The translations under genes were made by a program, and so were the position numbers. 64,000 nucleotides of DNA from Paenibacillus tritici (GTDB taxonomy: Bacteria; Bacillota; Bacilli; Paenibacillales; Paenibacillaceae). The stretch is from positions 539,284 through 603,283 of the forward strand of contig NZ_JABMKX010000001.1 of the NCBI RefSeq assembly GCF_013204885.1, written 5' to 3'. This document shows positions 19,105 to 27,752 of the stretch, in pieces; within the stretch, counting starts at the first letter, position 1; every line of letters starts with the position of its first letter. Under the pieces are notes generated by a model. That model had not been told where the DNA came from. It did no database searches and worked only from the letters and a program-made list of their open reading frames with translations.

Positions 19105-19881
19105 ATGGCAGCAGTACTCGAAGTAACCAATCTATGCAAAACCTATATCGTCAATAAAGGACAGAACAATGTCCTGCGGAATATTAATTTCACGCTTCAT
19201 GCCGGGGAGTTCGTATCTGTCATGGGGCCGTCCGGTTCGGGCAAGTCCACGCTGCTCTATAGCGTCAGCGGGATGGACCGGCTTACAGCGGGAGAGGTGG
19301 TCTTCGACGGGCAGAGCCTCTCCCGGCTCTCTGAGAAAGGCATGGCCGAACTGCGGCTGCACCGGATGGGATTCATCTTCCAGCAGATGCATATGCTAGG
19401 CAATCTCTCGATTTATGATAATATTATTCTATCAGGCTATCAATCGCTGAGCGGTAAGGACAACGGACGCAGCCGCAGCGAGGTGAATGAATACGCCGAT
19501 GAGCTGATGCGGAAGCTGAATATCATTGAGACGGCAGGCCATGACATTACGGAGGTGTCCGGCGGGCAGCTGCAGCGGGCCTGTATCTGCCGGGCGCTCA
19601 TTAACAAGCCGGCGATGCTGTTCGCCGATGAGCCTACAGGTGCGCTCAACTCCAAAGCCGCACAGGAAGTGATGTCCGAGCTGTGCCGGATCAACCGTGA
19701 AGGGACCACACTAATGATGGTTACTCATGATGTGAAGGTAGCCGCACAGAGTGATAAGGTACTCTATATGGTGGACGGCAACATTCAGGGGGAGCATCTG
19801 CTGGGCAGATTTTTGCCGGAGCAGGGTCTCAGGGAACGTGAACACAGCCTGACGGGCTGGCTGATGGAGATGGGCTGGTAG
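19105..19881 (+). CDS. ABC transporter ATP-binding protein (MacB/LolD type)
   Basis: 258 residues. Walker A is GPSGSGKST near residue 45, the Q-loop is IFQQMHML, the signature is VSGGQLQRACICRAL near 152, Walker B is MLFADEPTGAL near 175 and the switch His is in MVTHD. These motifs are all intact. The subfamily pairs with FtsX-type permeases, so it should energise the 783-residue permease upstream. AAGGAGTGG precedes the ATG. It sits 22 bp ahead of the response regulator, forming an operon with the two-component genes; repeat B lies between it and the permease. Confidence 0.92.
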   Translation: MAAVLEVTNLCKTYIVNKGQNNVLRNINFTLHAGEFVSVMGPSGSGKSTLLYSVSGMDRLTAGEVVFDGQSLSRLSEKGMAELRLHRMGFIFQQMHMLGNLSIYDNIILSGYQSLSGKDNGRSRSEVNEYADELMRKLNIIETAGHDITEVSGGQLQRACICRALINKPAMLFADEPTGALNSKAAQEVMSELCRINREGTTLMMVTHDVKVAAQSDKVLYMVDGNIQGEHLLGRFLPEQGLREREHSLTGWLMEMGW

Positions 19882-19903
19882 CAGGCAGCAGGAGGAGATA
19901 GCC

Positions 19904-20584
19904 GTGGCGGACATTCTGATCATTGAGGATAATGCGGAGCTGGCGGAGGTGATGAAGGATTTTCTGGAGGTGGAGGGGTATTCCGTGTGCAATACGGCTT
20001 CCGCTGAAGAGGGATTGGCTTATTTGGAGGCGAATGCCGTCAAGCTGCTGCTGCTCGATATTATGCTGCCCGGGCTTGACGGCTTCGCAGTGTGCAGACT
20101 CGCCATGGAGAAGTTCAATCTGCCGATTCTGATCATGAGTGCACGCCACGGGGACGAGAATAAGATTATCGGTCTGGAGCTGGGTGCGGACGACTACCTG
20201 GAGAAGCCCTTCTCGGTGCCTCTGCTGACGGCCAAGGTCAAGGCGCATCTGCGGCGGAGTTATGATATGAACGAGAACAAGCTGCTGCTTACCGATGGCG
20301 AACTTACCGTGAATCAGACCTCCAGGGTGGTATATCGAAACGGCCAGCCGCTCGGGATGACAGCCAAAGAATACGAGCTGCTGGTGCTGCTGATGGGCAA
20401 TAAGGGCAAGGCGCTGCGCAAAGAGTGGCTGTTCCAGCAGGTATGGGGAGCAGACAGCTTCAGTGAGCCGTCCACGCTGACCGTACATGTGAATAAGCTG
20501 CGGGACAAAATCGAGCCCAACCCCAAAGAGCCGAAGTGTATCGTTACCGTCTGGGGAGTCGGATATAAATATGAAGGCATTTAA
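19904..20584 (+). CDS. OmpR family response regulator
   Basis: 226 residues from GTG 19904, preceded by AGGAGGAG. The receiver domain (about 1-115) has the acidic pocket IIEDN and the phospho-acceptor Asp52 in LLLLDIMLPG, with Lys in EKPFS. The C-terminal winged-helix domain ends with VWGVGYKYE, typical of OmpR/PhoB types. It overlaps the sensor kinase gene by 14 bp. The pair probably controls the neighbouring ABC transporter, as in cell-envelope stress modules. Confidence 0.93.
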   Translation: MADILIIEDNAELAEVMKDFLEVEGYSVCNTASAEEGLAYLEANAVKLLLLDIMLPGLDGFAVCRLAMEKFNLPILIMSARHGDENKIIGLELGADDYLEKPFSVPLLTAKVKAHLRRSYDMNENKLLLTDGELTVNQTSRVVYRNGQPLGMTAKEYELLVLLMGNKGKALRKEWLFQQVWGADSFSEPSTLTVHVNKLRDKIEPNPKEPKCIVTVWGVGYKYEGI

Positions 20585-21857
20585 CAGGCTGATGCTCTGG
20601 ACGGTTCTCATCGGGCTGACACTGATCGCCGCTCTGAACGGATATGTATCCTACAAGAAGACACAAGAGCCAGGTAAGGCATACCGGGTAGAGATCAACC
20701 GGATCTTAGATGAGGTGAGGAGCGGAATTCGGCCGGAGGATATCGTGCTGGATCAGAACCGTTATACATACGTGAACGGATTAAGCTGGATAGGGAAGGG
20801 TGAGGGGGCGGAGGCTGTTCAGCAGTTTTTTGCCGGTACAGATCTTGCGGGAACCCATGAGTTCATGGTCAAACCTGTCTATGAGGAGCAGGAATTGGCG
20901 GGGTATTTACGCTTCTCTTACCGGATGTCCGGGCCGGACTACAGTATCCCGCTGGTGCTGAATCTGTTCCTGCTGGCGGCGCTTGGAGCGGTGATGGTGT
21001 TGCTGTTCTATATCCGCAAGCAGATTCTGCGGCCGTTTCACATCTTGCAGGAATTACCCTACGAGTTATCCAGAGGTCAGGTGAACATAGGCATGCAGGA
21101 GCAGCGGAGCCGGTTCTTCGGCCGGTTCATCTGGGGGCTGGATCTGCTGCGGCAGACACTGGATGCCCAGAAGCAGACCAATCTCCGCCTGGAAAAAGAC
21201 CGCCAGACACTCGTCGCCTCCCTGTCGCATGAGCTCAAAACACCCGTCGCCACGATCAGGCTCTATGCCAGCGCCCTGGAGGGCAGCCTGTATGACAGCG
21301 AAGTCAAGCGGCACACAGCCGCCCGGCTGATCGGCCAGCAAGCAGAGCAACTGGAGCAGCTGATTGGCGGTATGATTACCGCTTCAGTCTCCTCTTTGCA
21401 GAATATAGAGGTTGTTCCGGGAGAGTTCTATATCAGCGGACTGATCCGCACATTCCTCCATAACCACAAGGGACGGCTGGAGCTGCTGAAGACGGAGCTG
21501 AAGATAGGAGAATATCAGGACAAGCTGCTGCTTGGAGATGAAGAGCGGCTGCTTGAGGTGCTGAACAATCTGATTGAGAATGCCATCAAGTATGGAGACG
21601 GGAAGTCCATCTCTATTACCTTCCGTGAGGAGGATTACCGCCAGCTGATCGTCATTGAGAATTCTGGCACCCCGCTGCTCCTCAGCGAGCTGCCCCACAT
21701 CTTCACCAGCTTCTGGCGCGGCTCCAACGCCGATGGCAAGCCGGGCAACGGCCTGGGTCTCTTCATCTGCAAACAGCTGCTACAGAAAATGGGTGGCGAT
21801 ATCTTCACGGAGCCGCTGGAGCGGGGGATGCGGTTTGTGCTGGTGCTCCGGTATTGA
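20571..21857 (+). CDS. Sensor histidine kinase
   Basis: 428 residues. Membrane helices near 9-27 and 127-147 flank an extracytoplasmic sensor region of about 100 residues. A linker precedes the HisKA domain with His220 in LSHELKTP. The ATPase domain has an N-box NNLIENAIKYG near 330, DIF-like FTSFWRG and a G-box GNGLGLF near 390. It autophosphorylates and passes phosphate to the overlapping OmpR-type regulator. The sensor region is longer than in BceS-type kinases, so it may sense a ligand directly rather than through the transporter. Confidence 0.9.
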   Translation: MKAFNRLMLWTVLIGLTLIAALNGYVSYKKTQEPGKAYRVEINRILDEVRSGIRPEDIVLDQNRYTYVNGLSWIGKGEGAEAVQQFFAGTDLAGTHEFMVKPVYEEQELAGYLRFSYRMSGPDYSIPLVLNLFLLAALGAVMVLLFYIRKQILRPFHILQELPYELSRGQVNIGMQEQRSRFFGRFIWGLDLLRQTLDAQKQTNLRLEKDRQTLVASLSHELKTPVATIRLYASALEGSLYDSEVKRHTAARLIGQQAEQLEQLIGGMITASVSSLQNIEVVPGEFYISGLIRTFLHNHKGRLELLKTELKIGEYQDKLLLGDEERLLEVLNNLIENAIKYGDGKSISITFREEDYRQLIVIENSGTPLLLSELPHIFTSFWRGSNADGKPGNGLGLFICKQLLQKMGGDIFTEPLERGMRFVLVLRY

Positions 21858-21887
21858 ATTATAGAGCTGACCTGGAGGGTTTTCATA

Positions 21888-22718
21888 ATGATAGAGCTCA
21901 AAACGGAGGAATATTCAGCGATTTTTCATTTTTTCAATGAGAAAAAACAACATATTCCGGCCTTGTCCGTCTTGCTAGGAAATTATCCTGGACGGGTGTT
22001 TGCCGATGACACCATTGCGCCAACACTTGCAGTGGTATGGACTACGGCTAGATGGATGTATGCTGCCGGAGATATCAGTGAAGAGATCTATCAGATGAAG
22101 CTGATATCCTTCTTGCAGACGGTAGTCGTTCCTGATTGCAAGCAGAGGCAGGAGAATTGGTTCGAGATTTACACGGATGATGGTGAGGCATGGACGAACT
22201 TATTCTTACAAGGATACGCAGGACTGAGTATTCAGAGACATATGGAGTCAGTGTATGAGTTCAGGCACGAGCATTTTATTCAACTGGAAGCCGGTGCTGC
22301 GGCTGAATTCTCACCTGATGATGTAATTGTAGCTTACGAAGAATTTCCGGTCCTGGAGGAGCAAAAGAATAGTGTGTCTGAAATTCACAACCGATTCGGC
22401 GGACTGAACACTGTTGGGGCTGTTGTGAGCAAAGGAGATCAGATCATGTCGCTCTGTAAGAATAACGGATTCATTGTGGACAACAGCTACTTCATAGATG
22501 TGGATACCTACGCAGAGGCGGAGCGCGGCAAAGGATATGCGACGCTCGCTGCCCGTTCGTTGATCCGTTATTATCTGGAGAGAGGCTGCGAGCCGTTATG
22601 GGAAACGACGCATGAGAATACCGCTTCGCATAGATTAGCCCTGAAGCTGGGCTTCGAGCCTGTGGAGAGTTATCCGGTGTTTGCTTTTAATATTTTGAAA
22701 AGGGAGCGGTATGGATGA
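21888..22718 (+). CDS. GNAT acetyltransferase with long N-terminal region
   Basis: 276 residues. The C-terminal GNAT core shows AERGKGYATLAARSLI (acetyl-CoA pyrophosphate loop, near 208-223) and ENTASHRLALKLGFEPVESY. The N-terminal 130 residues are unlike common GNATs, but the overall size and the ending match the PF12746-type GNAT acetyltransferases related to zwittermicin-resistance ZmaR. It could detoxify or modify a small molecule; the substrate is unknown. TGGAGGG lies upstream. It overlaps the next gene by 4 bp (ATGA), so the two are translated together. Confidence 0.8.
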   Translation: MIELKTEEYSAIFHFFNEKKQHIPALSVLLGNYPGRVFADDTIAPTLAVVWTTARWMYAAGDISEEIYQMKLISFLQTVVVPDCKQRQENWFEIYTDDGEAWTNLFLQGYAGLSIQRHMESVYEFRHEHFIQLEAGAAAEFSPDDVIVAYEEFPVLEEQKNSVSEIHNRFGGLNTVGAVVSKGDQIMSLCKNNGFIVDNSYFIDVDTYAEAERGKGYATLAARSLIRYYLERGCEPLWETTHENTASHRLALKLGFEPVESYPVFAFNILKRERYG

Positions 22719-23212
22719 AAAGGCTAGTGATCCTTACTATCGGTAAAACGCATAGCGGTAAGACTACATTTGCCAGAGAATTAGAACAGCACTTGCCTGA
22801 ATCGACTGTCATTGACCGGGATAACCTTGCTGAATTTATCAATACATATTATACAAGTCTGCTGCCCAAGCAAGGTGTGAACACGCTCAAGGACGCCTTT
22901 ACCAGAACAGTTGTAGATTATGCTGTCCATCATTCGGAGCAACATCTCATTTTATGTAATGCCAACCGCGGCCGTGAAGGCCGTTTAAGCCTGCTCGAAT
23001 GGTTTCACCAGAAAGGGTTTATTAGTGTACTTGTTTATTTTAATATTCCTGATGAGATTCTACATTCGCGTATCGAGAGTAGTCAGCACAGTACAGCTAT
23101 TTTCAGAACGGCGGCTTCCAGTTTTGACAAAGTGCTACGTCGGCAGATTACTGACTCACAGAATGGACTGGCGCCACCGCCAACCGAGAGCGAGTCGGAT
23201 TATTTTTTGTAA
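22715..23212 (+). CDS. P-loop kinase (AAA/zeta-like)
   Basis: 165 residues. The Walker A motif GKTHSGKTT is at 10-18, a DRDN motif is near 37-40 (the position where small-molecule kinases bind substrate) and LILCNANRGREGR lies near 90. The size and motifs resemble small kinases that phosphorylate antibiotics, nucleosides or sugars. It starts within the stop codon of the acetyltransferase gene, so the two may modify the same compound in sequence; this is inference. No antitoxin-like gene is adjacent, which argues against a zeta-type toxin. Confidence 0.75.
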   Translation: MKRLVILTIGKTHSGKTTFARELEQHLPESTVIDRDNLAEFINTYYTSLLPKQGVNTLKDAFTRTVVDYAVHHSEQHLILCNANRGREGRLSLLEWFHQKGFISVLVYFNIPDEILHSRIESSQHSTAIFRTAASSFDKVLRRQITDSQNGLAPPPTESESDYFL

Positions 23213-23356
23213 TCAATGATAGCAATGAAGTACCGTGCATTATTCAGAAGATTGCCGACATCGCACAGAGCTTATAAGTCATTGGTTACTGCGGCCGTCG
23301 AAGGCTGGTTTCTGCTCCCAATTTAGGAGCCGGGGATGTTAAGGGCTGGAGAGTAG

Positions 23357-23545
23357 ATGGATTTTGTACACTTGCTAATGAGCAAATTGGCTGTATTACA
23401 ACAGCAATTGGATAAACAGCACTTAAATATTCATCATTCAGCCTAAGAGACAAAACCTTAGGGTAATAGATGCTGTTTTTCCACTTGCTTCCTTGTAATC
23501 TTCAGAAATGGATAAATTAAGATACATTTTTCCACTTCTTCATTC
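23357..23545. repeat. Dispersed intergenic repeat A, copy 2
   Basis: This is the partner of 13117-13305, with the same landmark order. The TTCCACTT motif is at 23479 and 23530 (51 bp apart), and the first element at 23366 is 113 bp ahead of 23479. Most of the gap 23213-23718 is this repeat plus a pyrimidine-rich stretch (about 23568-23630) of TCC/CTCC-type runs. No gene was seen there. Confidence 0.8.
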
Positions 23546-23718
23546 AAAAGGATAGTACCTCCTTCAATCTAATCCAATCTCCTCCAGCCTCCCCGAGTCT
23601 CCCTCAATCTCCATCACTTCCCCCAATCATAAACTGGACCTGACCGCCCAAACCCTTCATAATAAGAGGAGTTGTGAACGGTTCCATACACTAATCTCTT
23701 AAACGGAGGGTTCTTAAG

Positions 23719-24702
23719 ATGAAATACCGCAAGCTGGGAAATACAGGTCTGTCTGTAAGTGAAGTCAGCTTTGGCACTTGGGCGATTGGCGGGGACTGGG
23801 GGAACAGCAGGGACGAGGATGGGCTGAAGGGCTTGCAGCTGGCGATGGAGCAGGGCGTGAATTTCTTCGATACCGCCGATGTCTATGGCTCCGGTCATGC
23901 AGAAGAGCTGCTCGCCAAGGCGACCAAGGGCAAACAAGATGAGGTACATATTGCCACGAAATTCTGCCGTGCCGGGGATATCCACGATCCGGAGAATTAC
24001 TCCGCGCGCAGAATAAGCGAATATTGTGAGCAGAGCCTGCGGCGGCTGGAGCGGGAGGCGATTGATCTGTATCAGATCCACTGCCCGCCGATTGAAATTC
24101 TGCGGGACGGCAGTGTCTTCGCAGCGCTGGACCAGCTGAAGGCCGAGGGTAAAATCCGCCACTACGGCGTCAGTGTAGAGACCATCGAGGAAGGTCTGCT
24201 GTGTCTGGAATATCCGGGAGTGGAAGCGCTGCAGGTGATCTTCAATCTGTTCCGCCAGCAGCCCGCCCGGGAACTGCTGCCCGTGGCAGCTGCTAAGGGT
24301 GCAGGGATATTGGTGCGCCTGCCGCTGGCCAGCGGTCTGCTGACCGGCAAGTTCAAGGAGACCAGCACCTTCCAGGAGAATGACCACCGCAGCTTCAACG
24401 CGAACGGAGAGCAGTTCAATGTGGGCGAGACTTTTGCCGGGCTGCCGTTTGTTAAGGGTGTGGAGCTGGCGCATAAGCTGGAGTGGATCGCTGAAGGACG
24501 CGGCAATATGGCACGGGCCTCCATGCGCTGGATTCTGGACCATCCGGCCGTCAGCTGCGTGATTCCGGGCTTCAAGAATGAAGCTCAGGTGAAGGATAAT
24601 CTCGCAACACTGGATGTACCGTCGTATAGTTCTGCTGAAATGGAACGTCTGAGCGCTTTTTATCAGTCTGAGGTCGTTCCGCATATCCGTGGAGAGGTGT
24701 AG
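23719..24702 (+). CDS. Aldo/keto reductase
   Basis: 327 residues of the long-form aldo/keto reductases (AKR11/YhdN-like group). The start MKYRKLGNTGLSVSEVSFGT is typical. Catalytic residues are Asp and Tyr in FFDTADVYG, Lys in IATKFCR and His in LYQIHCPP. The cofactor-binding segment IPGFKN lies near 290. It would reduce carbonyls with NADPH in the cytosol. ACGGAGGG precedes the ATG. The next gene, a Tet(M)-like GTPase, starts 9 bp later, so both are likely in one operon with the NUDIX gene. The metabolic link between them is not obvious. Confidence 0.9.
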   Translation: MKYRKLGNTGLSVSEVSFGTWAIGGDWGNSRDEDGLKGLQLAMEQGVNFFDTADVYGSGHAEELLAKATKGKQDEVHIATKFCRAGDIHDPENYSARRISEYCEQSLRRLEREAIDLYQIHCPPIEILRDGSVFAALDQLKAEGKIRHYGVSVETIEEGLLCLEYPGVEALQVIFNLFRQQPARELLPVAAAKGAGILVRLPLASGLLTGKFKETSTFQENDHRSFNANGEQFNVGETFAGLPFVKGVELAHKLEWIAEGRGNMARASMRWILDHPAVSCVIPGFKNEAQVKDNLATLDVPSYSSAEMERLSAFYQSEVVPHIRGEV

Positions 24703-24711
24703 CAGCACCCT

Positions 24712-26685
24712 ATGAATAATATAACTGTCGGACTGCTGGCGCATGTCGATGCCGGTAAGACGACCTTCGCCGAGCAGCTGCTCTACCATACTGAAGCGAT
24801 CCGCAGCCGGGGCCGTGTGGACCATCAGGACACTTTTCTGGATACCCATGAGATTGAAAAATCACGCGGGATCACAGTCTTTGCCGATCAAGCGGAGTTT
24901 ACTTATAAGGATGCGCGTTATTTCCTGCTGGATACCCCGGGCCATGTGGATTTCTCTCCGGAGATGGAGCGCTGTCTGCAGGTGCTGGACTATGCAGTGG
25001 TCATTCTTAGCGCGGTGGAAGGTGTGGAGAGTCACACCGAAACGCTCTGGCAGCTGCTGCGCCAGCATCAGATTCCAACCTTGTTCTTCATTAATAAGAC
25101 CGACCGTGCCGGTGCGGACCCGGGGCGTGTAGTGGAGGAGATCCGGCAGCAGCTTAGCAGCAATGCCTTCCTGCTGCCGCAGCAGCCGGAAGAAGCGTGG
25201 ACCGATGAGATGAAATCTTTCGTTGCCGAACGTGAGGATTCGCTCCTGGAATCGTACCTGGAAGGCACTTTGTCAGACAGCGATTGCCTCAATGCAATGA
25301 AGTCCCTCGTGAAAAGCGGAGAGCTGTTTCCGTGTATGCAAGGTTCAGCGCTGCTTGACCGCGGAGTGGGGGAGTTCCTGGAGGTTCTGAGTAAGGCCAC
25401 CTTCACGGAGTACGATCATCAGCTCCCTTTTGCCGGGAGAGTCTACAAAATCCGCCATGATGAAAAAGGCACACGCATCACCTACGTCAAAGCGCTCCAG
25501 GGAGTGCTGAAGAACCGGGAGAGCTTATCCTATGGGCCCGAAACGGAACGTTCCTCGGAACGGATCACCGGAATCCGCAAATATAACGGTACCGCGTATA
25601 CGTCTGCCGACTGGGCTGCCGCAGGAGAGCTGTTCGCCGTGGTCGGACTCAGCGAAGCACTGCCGGGCGCAGGTGTGGGGGCACTTCGTGATGTTCAAGG
25701 GAGCGGTCTAATCCCCACCCTGAAGTCCAAAGTCCTCTTCGAGCCGCCCGTGAACCTGAAGGAGCTAATGCATGCCTTCGGACAGCTTGGCGCGGAAGAT
25801 CCTTCACTGAATGTAAGCTGGGATGAAGAGTTGCAGGAGCTGCATATTCATGTGATGGGCGGGATTCAACTGGAGATTCTGGAGCAGATTGTTGCGGAAC
25901 GGTTCCAGATCCGGGTTGCTTTTGGTCCCCCGGAGATTCTCTACAAGGAGACTATTGCCGATACCGTCTATGGCTGCGGGCATTTCGAGCCGCTGGGCCA
26001 CTACGCCGAGGTTCATCTGAAGCTTGAGGCGGGGGAACGCGGCAGCGGGATTACCTTCATTAACGACTGTCACCCGGATGATCTGGCCGTGGGCTATCAG
26101 CACCAGATTGAGCAGCATTTGCTGGAGAGCGGGCATCACGGCCTGCTGACCGGGTCCCCGCTGACGGATCTGAAGATCACGCTGCTTAGCGGAAGGGCGC
26201 ATAATAAGCATACGAGCGGCGGAGACTTCCGGGAAGCGGCGTTCCGGGCCTTGCGCCAGGGGCTCGAGCAGGCGGAGAATGTGCTGCTGGAGCCGGTCTA
26301 TGACCTGAAGATCCGGATAGATTCTGACGATGTGGGAAAAGTTATGAGTGATATCCAGCGGGCAGGCGGCTTCTTCAATCCCCCGGAGATCCTGGAGTCC
26401 AAGGCTGTAATAACCGGTACGGTTCCGGCGGCAAGCTTCATGGATTACGGCGTGAGGCTGGCCTCCATGACTCAGGGCAAAGGCTCGCTGTCACTCCGAG
26501 TGGCCGGTTACCTGCCCTGCCATCAGACGGAAGCGGTCATTGCACAGCGCAATTATAATAAAAATGCGGACCCGGCTTACTCCTCCACCTCTATCTTTTG
26601 TGCCAAGGGTGAAGCCTATCCGGTGCCTTGGCAAGAGGCCGGGCAGCATATGCATATTAAAGACAAACGGAAAGGTGCAGGCTAA
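24712..26685 (+). CDS. Tet(M)/EF-G-like ribosomal GTPase
   Basis: 657 residues, about the length of Tet(M)/Tet(O) (near 640) and shorter than EF-G. G-motifs: AHVDAGKT (10-17), DTPGH, NKTD and GSAL. Domain order is GTPase, beta barrel and EF-G-like III-V; overall similarity is to ribosomal protection proteins, which eject tetracycline from the 30S A site. In domain IV the Tet(M) loop YSPVST followed by PADFR aligns without gaps to HNKHTS followed by GGDFR, so the drug-displacing tip differs. It could be an intrinsic translation factor instead of a resistance gene. Its ribosome site is in the end of the preceding gene, and the NUDIX gene begins 2 bp after its stop. Confidence 0.85.
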   Translation: MNNITVGLLAHVDAGKTTFAEQLLYHTEAIRSRGRVDHQDTFLDTHEIEKSRGITVFADQAEFTYKDARYFLLDTPGHVDFSPEMERCLQVLDYAVVILSAVEGVESHTETLWQLLRQHQIPTLFFINKTDRAGADPGRVVEEIRQQLSSNAFLLPQQPEEAWTDEMKSFVAEREDSLLESYLEGTLSDSDCLNAMKSLVKSGELFPCMQGSALLDRGVGEFLEVLSKATFTEYDHQLPFAGRVYKIRHDEKGTRITYVKALQGVLKNRESLSYGPETERSSERITGIRKYNGTAYTSADWAAAGELFAVVGLSEALPGAGVGALRDVQGSGLIPTLKSKVLFEPPVNLKELMHAFGQLGAEDPSLNVSWDEELQELHIHVMGGIQLEILEQIVAERFQIRVAFGPPEILYKETIADTVYGCGHFEPLGHYAEVHLKLEAGERGSGITFINDCHPDDLAVGYQHQIEQHLLESGHHGLLTGSPLTDLKITLLSGRAHNKHTSGGDFREAAFRALRQGLEQAENVLLEPVYDLKIRIDSDDVGKVMSDIQRAGGFFNPPEILESKAVITGTVPAASFMDYGVRLASMTQGKGSLSLRVAGYLPCHQTEAVIAQRNYNKNADPAYSSTSIFCAKGEAYPVPWQEAGQHMHIKDKRKGAG

Positions 26686-26687
26686 CC

Positions 26688-27089
26688 ATGACTGAAGTGA
26701 TTGATAAAGTAGCATGGATCTATGTGGTGGACGGCAAAGTACTGGGCGCGCGTTCCAAAGGGAAAGACACCTATTATTTCCCCGGCGGCAAACGGGAGCC
26801 CGGTGAGAGTGACGCCGAGACCCTGATCCGTGAGGTTGAAGAGGAGCTGTCGGTACAGATCCGGCCGGAGACGATTGCTGAATTCGGAAGCTTTGAAGCC
26901 CAGGCGGATGGCAAAACAGAAGGCATCCTCGTACGGATGACCTGCCTGAGCGCCGAGTTCACCGGCGAGCTAACCCCTGCTTCGGAAATCGAAGAATTGG
27001 CGTGGTTGACTTATGAGGATAAAGACCGTGTATCCGCGGTCAGTGTAATCATTATGGACAAGCTGCGGGAAATGAAGCTGCTCGCTTGA
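26688..27089 (+). CDS. NUDIX hydrolase
   Basis: 133 residues with a complete NUDIX box starting GGKREPGE and ending REVEEELSV (about residues 33-56), matching Gx5Ex7REUxEExGU. The enzyme would hydrolyse a nucleoside diphosphate linked to another moiety, perhaps an oxidised nucleotide, in the cytosol. It begins 2 bp after the stop of the Tet(M)-like gene and is therefore probably translated by coupling. A hairpin terminator follows. Confidence 0.9.
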   Translation: MTEVIDKVAWIYVVDGKVLGARSKGKDTYYFPGGKREPGESDAETLIREVEEELSVQIRPETIAEFGSFEAQADGKTEGILVRMTCLSAEFTGELTPASEIEELAWLTYEDKDRVSAVSVIIMDKLREMKLLA

Positions 27090-27129
27090 TCGTCTGGTGA
27101 AGATCAGCTATACGCTGGCGAATATAAAG

Positions 27130-27176
27130 CAAGCCCGTTTTAAGCCGGAATACGGCCTGAAACGGGCTTGTTGTCT
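27130..27176 (+). terminator. Intrinsic terminator after NUDIX gene
   Basis: The long stem CAAGCCCGTTT / AAACGGGCTTG encloses an inner GCCG/CGGC pairing. It is followed by a modest T-rich stretch TTGTCT. Confidence 0.8.
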
Positions 27177-27202
27177 CTTAAGCGCAGACACTTTTACATT
27201 AT

Positions 27203-27216
27203 AGGACATATGTCCT
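27203..27216. promoter_or_regulatory. 14-bp perfect palindrome, candidate operator
   Basis: AGGACATATGTCCT is a perfect palindrome 62 bp upstream of the first YdcZ-type gene and just after the NUDIX terminator. It is the only regulatory-looking element in the gap and could bind a dimeric repressor. No regulator gene is adjacent. Confidence 0.4.
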
Positions 27217-27277
27217 TTTCCAATCCGGCGAACTGGCTTTTAATAAGTACAGAGAAGCATACAGAGGAGAGAGACAG

Positions 27278-27703
27278 ATGAGAGGGATACTATTCGCATT
27301 TTTGGGCGGGGCCTGTATTACACTTCAGGGGGTAGCTAATGCCAGGATCAGTCAGGATATTGGCACCTGGCAGGCGGCTACGATTACTCAGTTAACCGGG
27401 TTTATTATGGCCTTGGCTATTGCACTGATGGTTCGGGACGGGAAGAAACACGGCTTCCGCAAAAGTAAACCGCTATACCTGACCGGCGGCGCTTTTGCCG
27501 CATTCGTTATTTTCAGCGAGGTTACGGCCATTCAGAACATCGGGGTTACACTGACCATCTCGGCACTGTTGATTGCCCAGCTCTGCCTGACTTTTGTAAT
27601 TGATGTCCGGGGCTGGTTCGGTGTCGCCAAGCAGAAGATGAAGCTGCCGCAGTTCATTGGGATCGGGATGATGATTCTCGGGGTAGTGGTACTGAAGTTC
27701 TGA
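27278..27703 (+). CDS. Small DMT family transporter, YdcZ (DUF606) type
   Basis: 141 residues with about four to five hydrophobic helices and no soluble domain. The opening GGACITLQGVANARISQDIGTW is typical of the YdcZ half-size members of the drug/metabolite transporter superfamily (first 20 residues of that stretch lie at 9-28). Such proteins usually work as pairs. A second homologous gene follows 49 bp downstream, so the two probably form a heteromeric transporter of unknown substrate. GAGGAGAG precedes the ATG. Confidence 0.85.
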   Translation: MRGILFAFLGGACITLQGVANARISQDIGTWQAATITQLTGFIMALAIALMVRDGKKHGFRKSKPLYLTGGAFAAFVIFSEVTAIQNIGVTLTISALLIAQLCLTFVIDVRGWFGVAKQKMKLPQFIGIGMMILGVVVLKF

Positions 27704-27752
27704 GGATGAACAACACAAGCCATTCAAATCAGCAGATAAGGGAGCAACAGAT

